In this document: in pieces, positions 27,643-28,009 of the stretch
Layout: each line of letters starts with the position of its first letter
Numbering within the stretch: position 1 is the first letter of the stretch
Origin: a virus
Reading direction: 5' to 3' (one strand)
Virus record (IMG/VR): IMGVR_UViG_3300042291_000849
Coordinates: 1-28,009 of that record
DNA length: 28,009 nt
Made by a program: the position numbers and the translations under genes
Notes under the pieces: generated by a model
The model's database searches: none
What the model saw: only the letters and a program-made list of their open reading frames with translations
Told to the model about the DNA's origin: nothing

Positions 27643-28009
27643 ATGGCTACCGTCCTCCCTACCGCACCCGCAATCCTGAGCGACTACATCGTTCAGACCG
27701 TTGCCGGCAAGCTGCCCATCCTCAACAACATCTCCGTCAATCTCTCGGCCTCCGTTGGCCGCGCTGGCAAGACTGTCTTCGTCCCGATCATGGGTTCGGG
27801 CACGGCCTCGGAATTCAATAAGGCCTCCAACACCCTCGCGGATGTTGACGGCGCCACGATGACCAACTCCTCGGTCACCCTGAAGCACTTCAAGTACGTC
27901 GACGAGTTCAGCCCCCTGGACATCCAGGAGTTCGGCATGCAGTACCTCATCAACGCTTACGCGAAGACCGCCGCTCAGGCCATCGTCGACAAGTGCTGGG
28001 AAGAAATCG
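27643..28009 (+). CDS. Major capsid protein, N-terminal part (continues at 1-629)
   Basis: The start is ATG at 27643 (MATVLPTAPAILSDY), 23 bases after the fusion gene's stop, with a C/T-rich leader lacking a Shine-Dalgarno. This part encodes residues 1-122 including the 117-base overlap, then continues in frame at the left end. The N-terminal residues (about 1-40) with ILSDYIVQTVAGKLPILNN could be an N-arm of an HK97-fold capsid protein; there is no separate delta domain, which fits use of a free scaffold. No decoration protein gene lies between scaffold and capsid, unlike lambda D. Confidence 0.88.
   Translation, partial: MATVLPTAPAILSDYIVQTVAGKLPILNNISVNLSASVGRAGKTVFVPIMGSGTASEFNKASNTLADVDGATMTNSSVTLKHFKYVDEFSPLDIQEFGMQYLINAYAKTAAQAIVDKCWEEI
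27893..28009. repeat. Terminal direct repeat, right copy (circular overlap)
   Basis: Identical to positions 1-117. See the left copy: the duplicated bases belong once in the circular genome, inside the capsid gene. Confidence 0.95.

Overview
The window is the complete genome of a tailed double-stranded DNA phage (class Caudoviricetes), linearised inside its major capsid gene. The first 117 bases are repeated exactly as the last 117 bases, so the molecule closes into a circle of 27,892 bp. The capsid gene runs off the right end and continues at the left end. Every convincing gene is on the plus strand, genes are packed with ATGA or TAATG overlaps, and base composition is GC-rich (about 60 % by eye). 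No integrase, recombinase, or clear repressor was recognised, so a strictly lytic or otherwise non-integrating life style is favoured but not proven. The host cannot be named from the sequence. The GC content and the many C-rich leaders without Shine-Dalgarno sequences fit some Verrucomicrobia-like environmental bacteria, but that is only an impression.

Layout on the circle. (1) Packaging and head, 21730 to 28009 and on to 629: Nu1-like small terminase, GpA-like large terminase, gpW-like connector, lambda-type portal, S49 (SppA/ClpP-like) prohead protease, a HAD-phosphatase/scaffold fusion gene, and the HK97-fold-like capsid protein, closed by a good terminator at 651-678. (2) Neck and tail, 710-9064: head-tail joining protein, gp10/Z-like tail completion protein, tail terminator, short tube protein, tail assembly chaperone, a very short tape measure, several unrecognised tail-tip proteins, and an 826-residue fibre with a collagen-like stretch and three homologous repeats. 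(3) Lysis and membrane region, 9061-11183: small membrane proteins, a lipoprotein with C-terminal membrane segments, a HEQGH mini-metalloprotein, and a holin-like protein. A signal-peptide-bearing transglycosylase follows at 12670. (4) Early DNA metabolism, 11432-20418: RuvC-like resolvase, ERF annealing protein, RecE-like exonuclease, SSB-like protein, dNMP kinase, calcineurin-type phosphoesterase, and a DnaB-N/RepA-like helicase. (5) Two DNA-binding-like proteins (20586-21507) lie just before the late genes, the place where phages often encode their late regulator.

The most unusual signal is a repeated element: TTGCCAAT followed by GCAGG and an ATG about 21-28 bases after its first base. 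It occurs six times, always at starts of structural genes (joining protein, tube, tape measure, a tail-tip protein, gpW, scaffold). One copy lies inside the HAD-scaffold reading frame and ends in an in-frame ATG, predicting a separate 143-residue scaffold made from within a 287-residue fusion, much as lambda makes Nu3 from within gene C. A second group of sequence elements marks intergenic spots in the early region (CCGTYAAAA and TTGACGCA), and two non-coding stretches (20419-20585 and 21508-21729) carry inverted repeats that could be origin, operator or cos-type sites.
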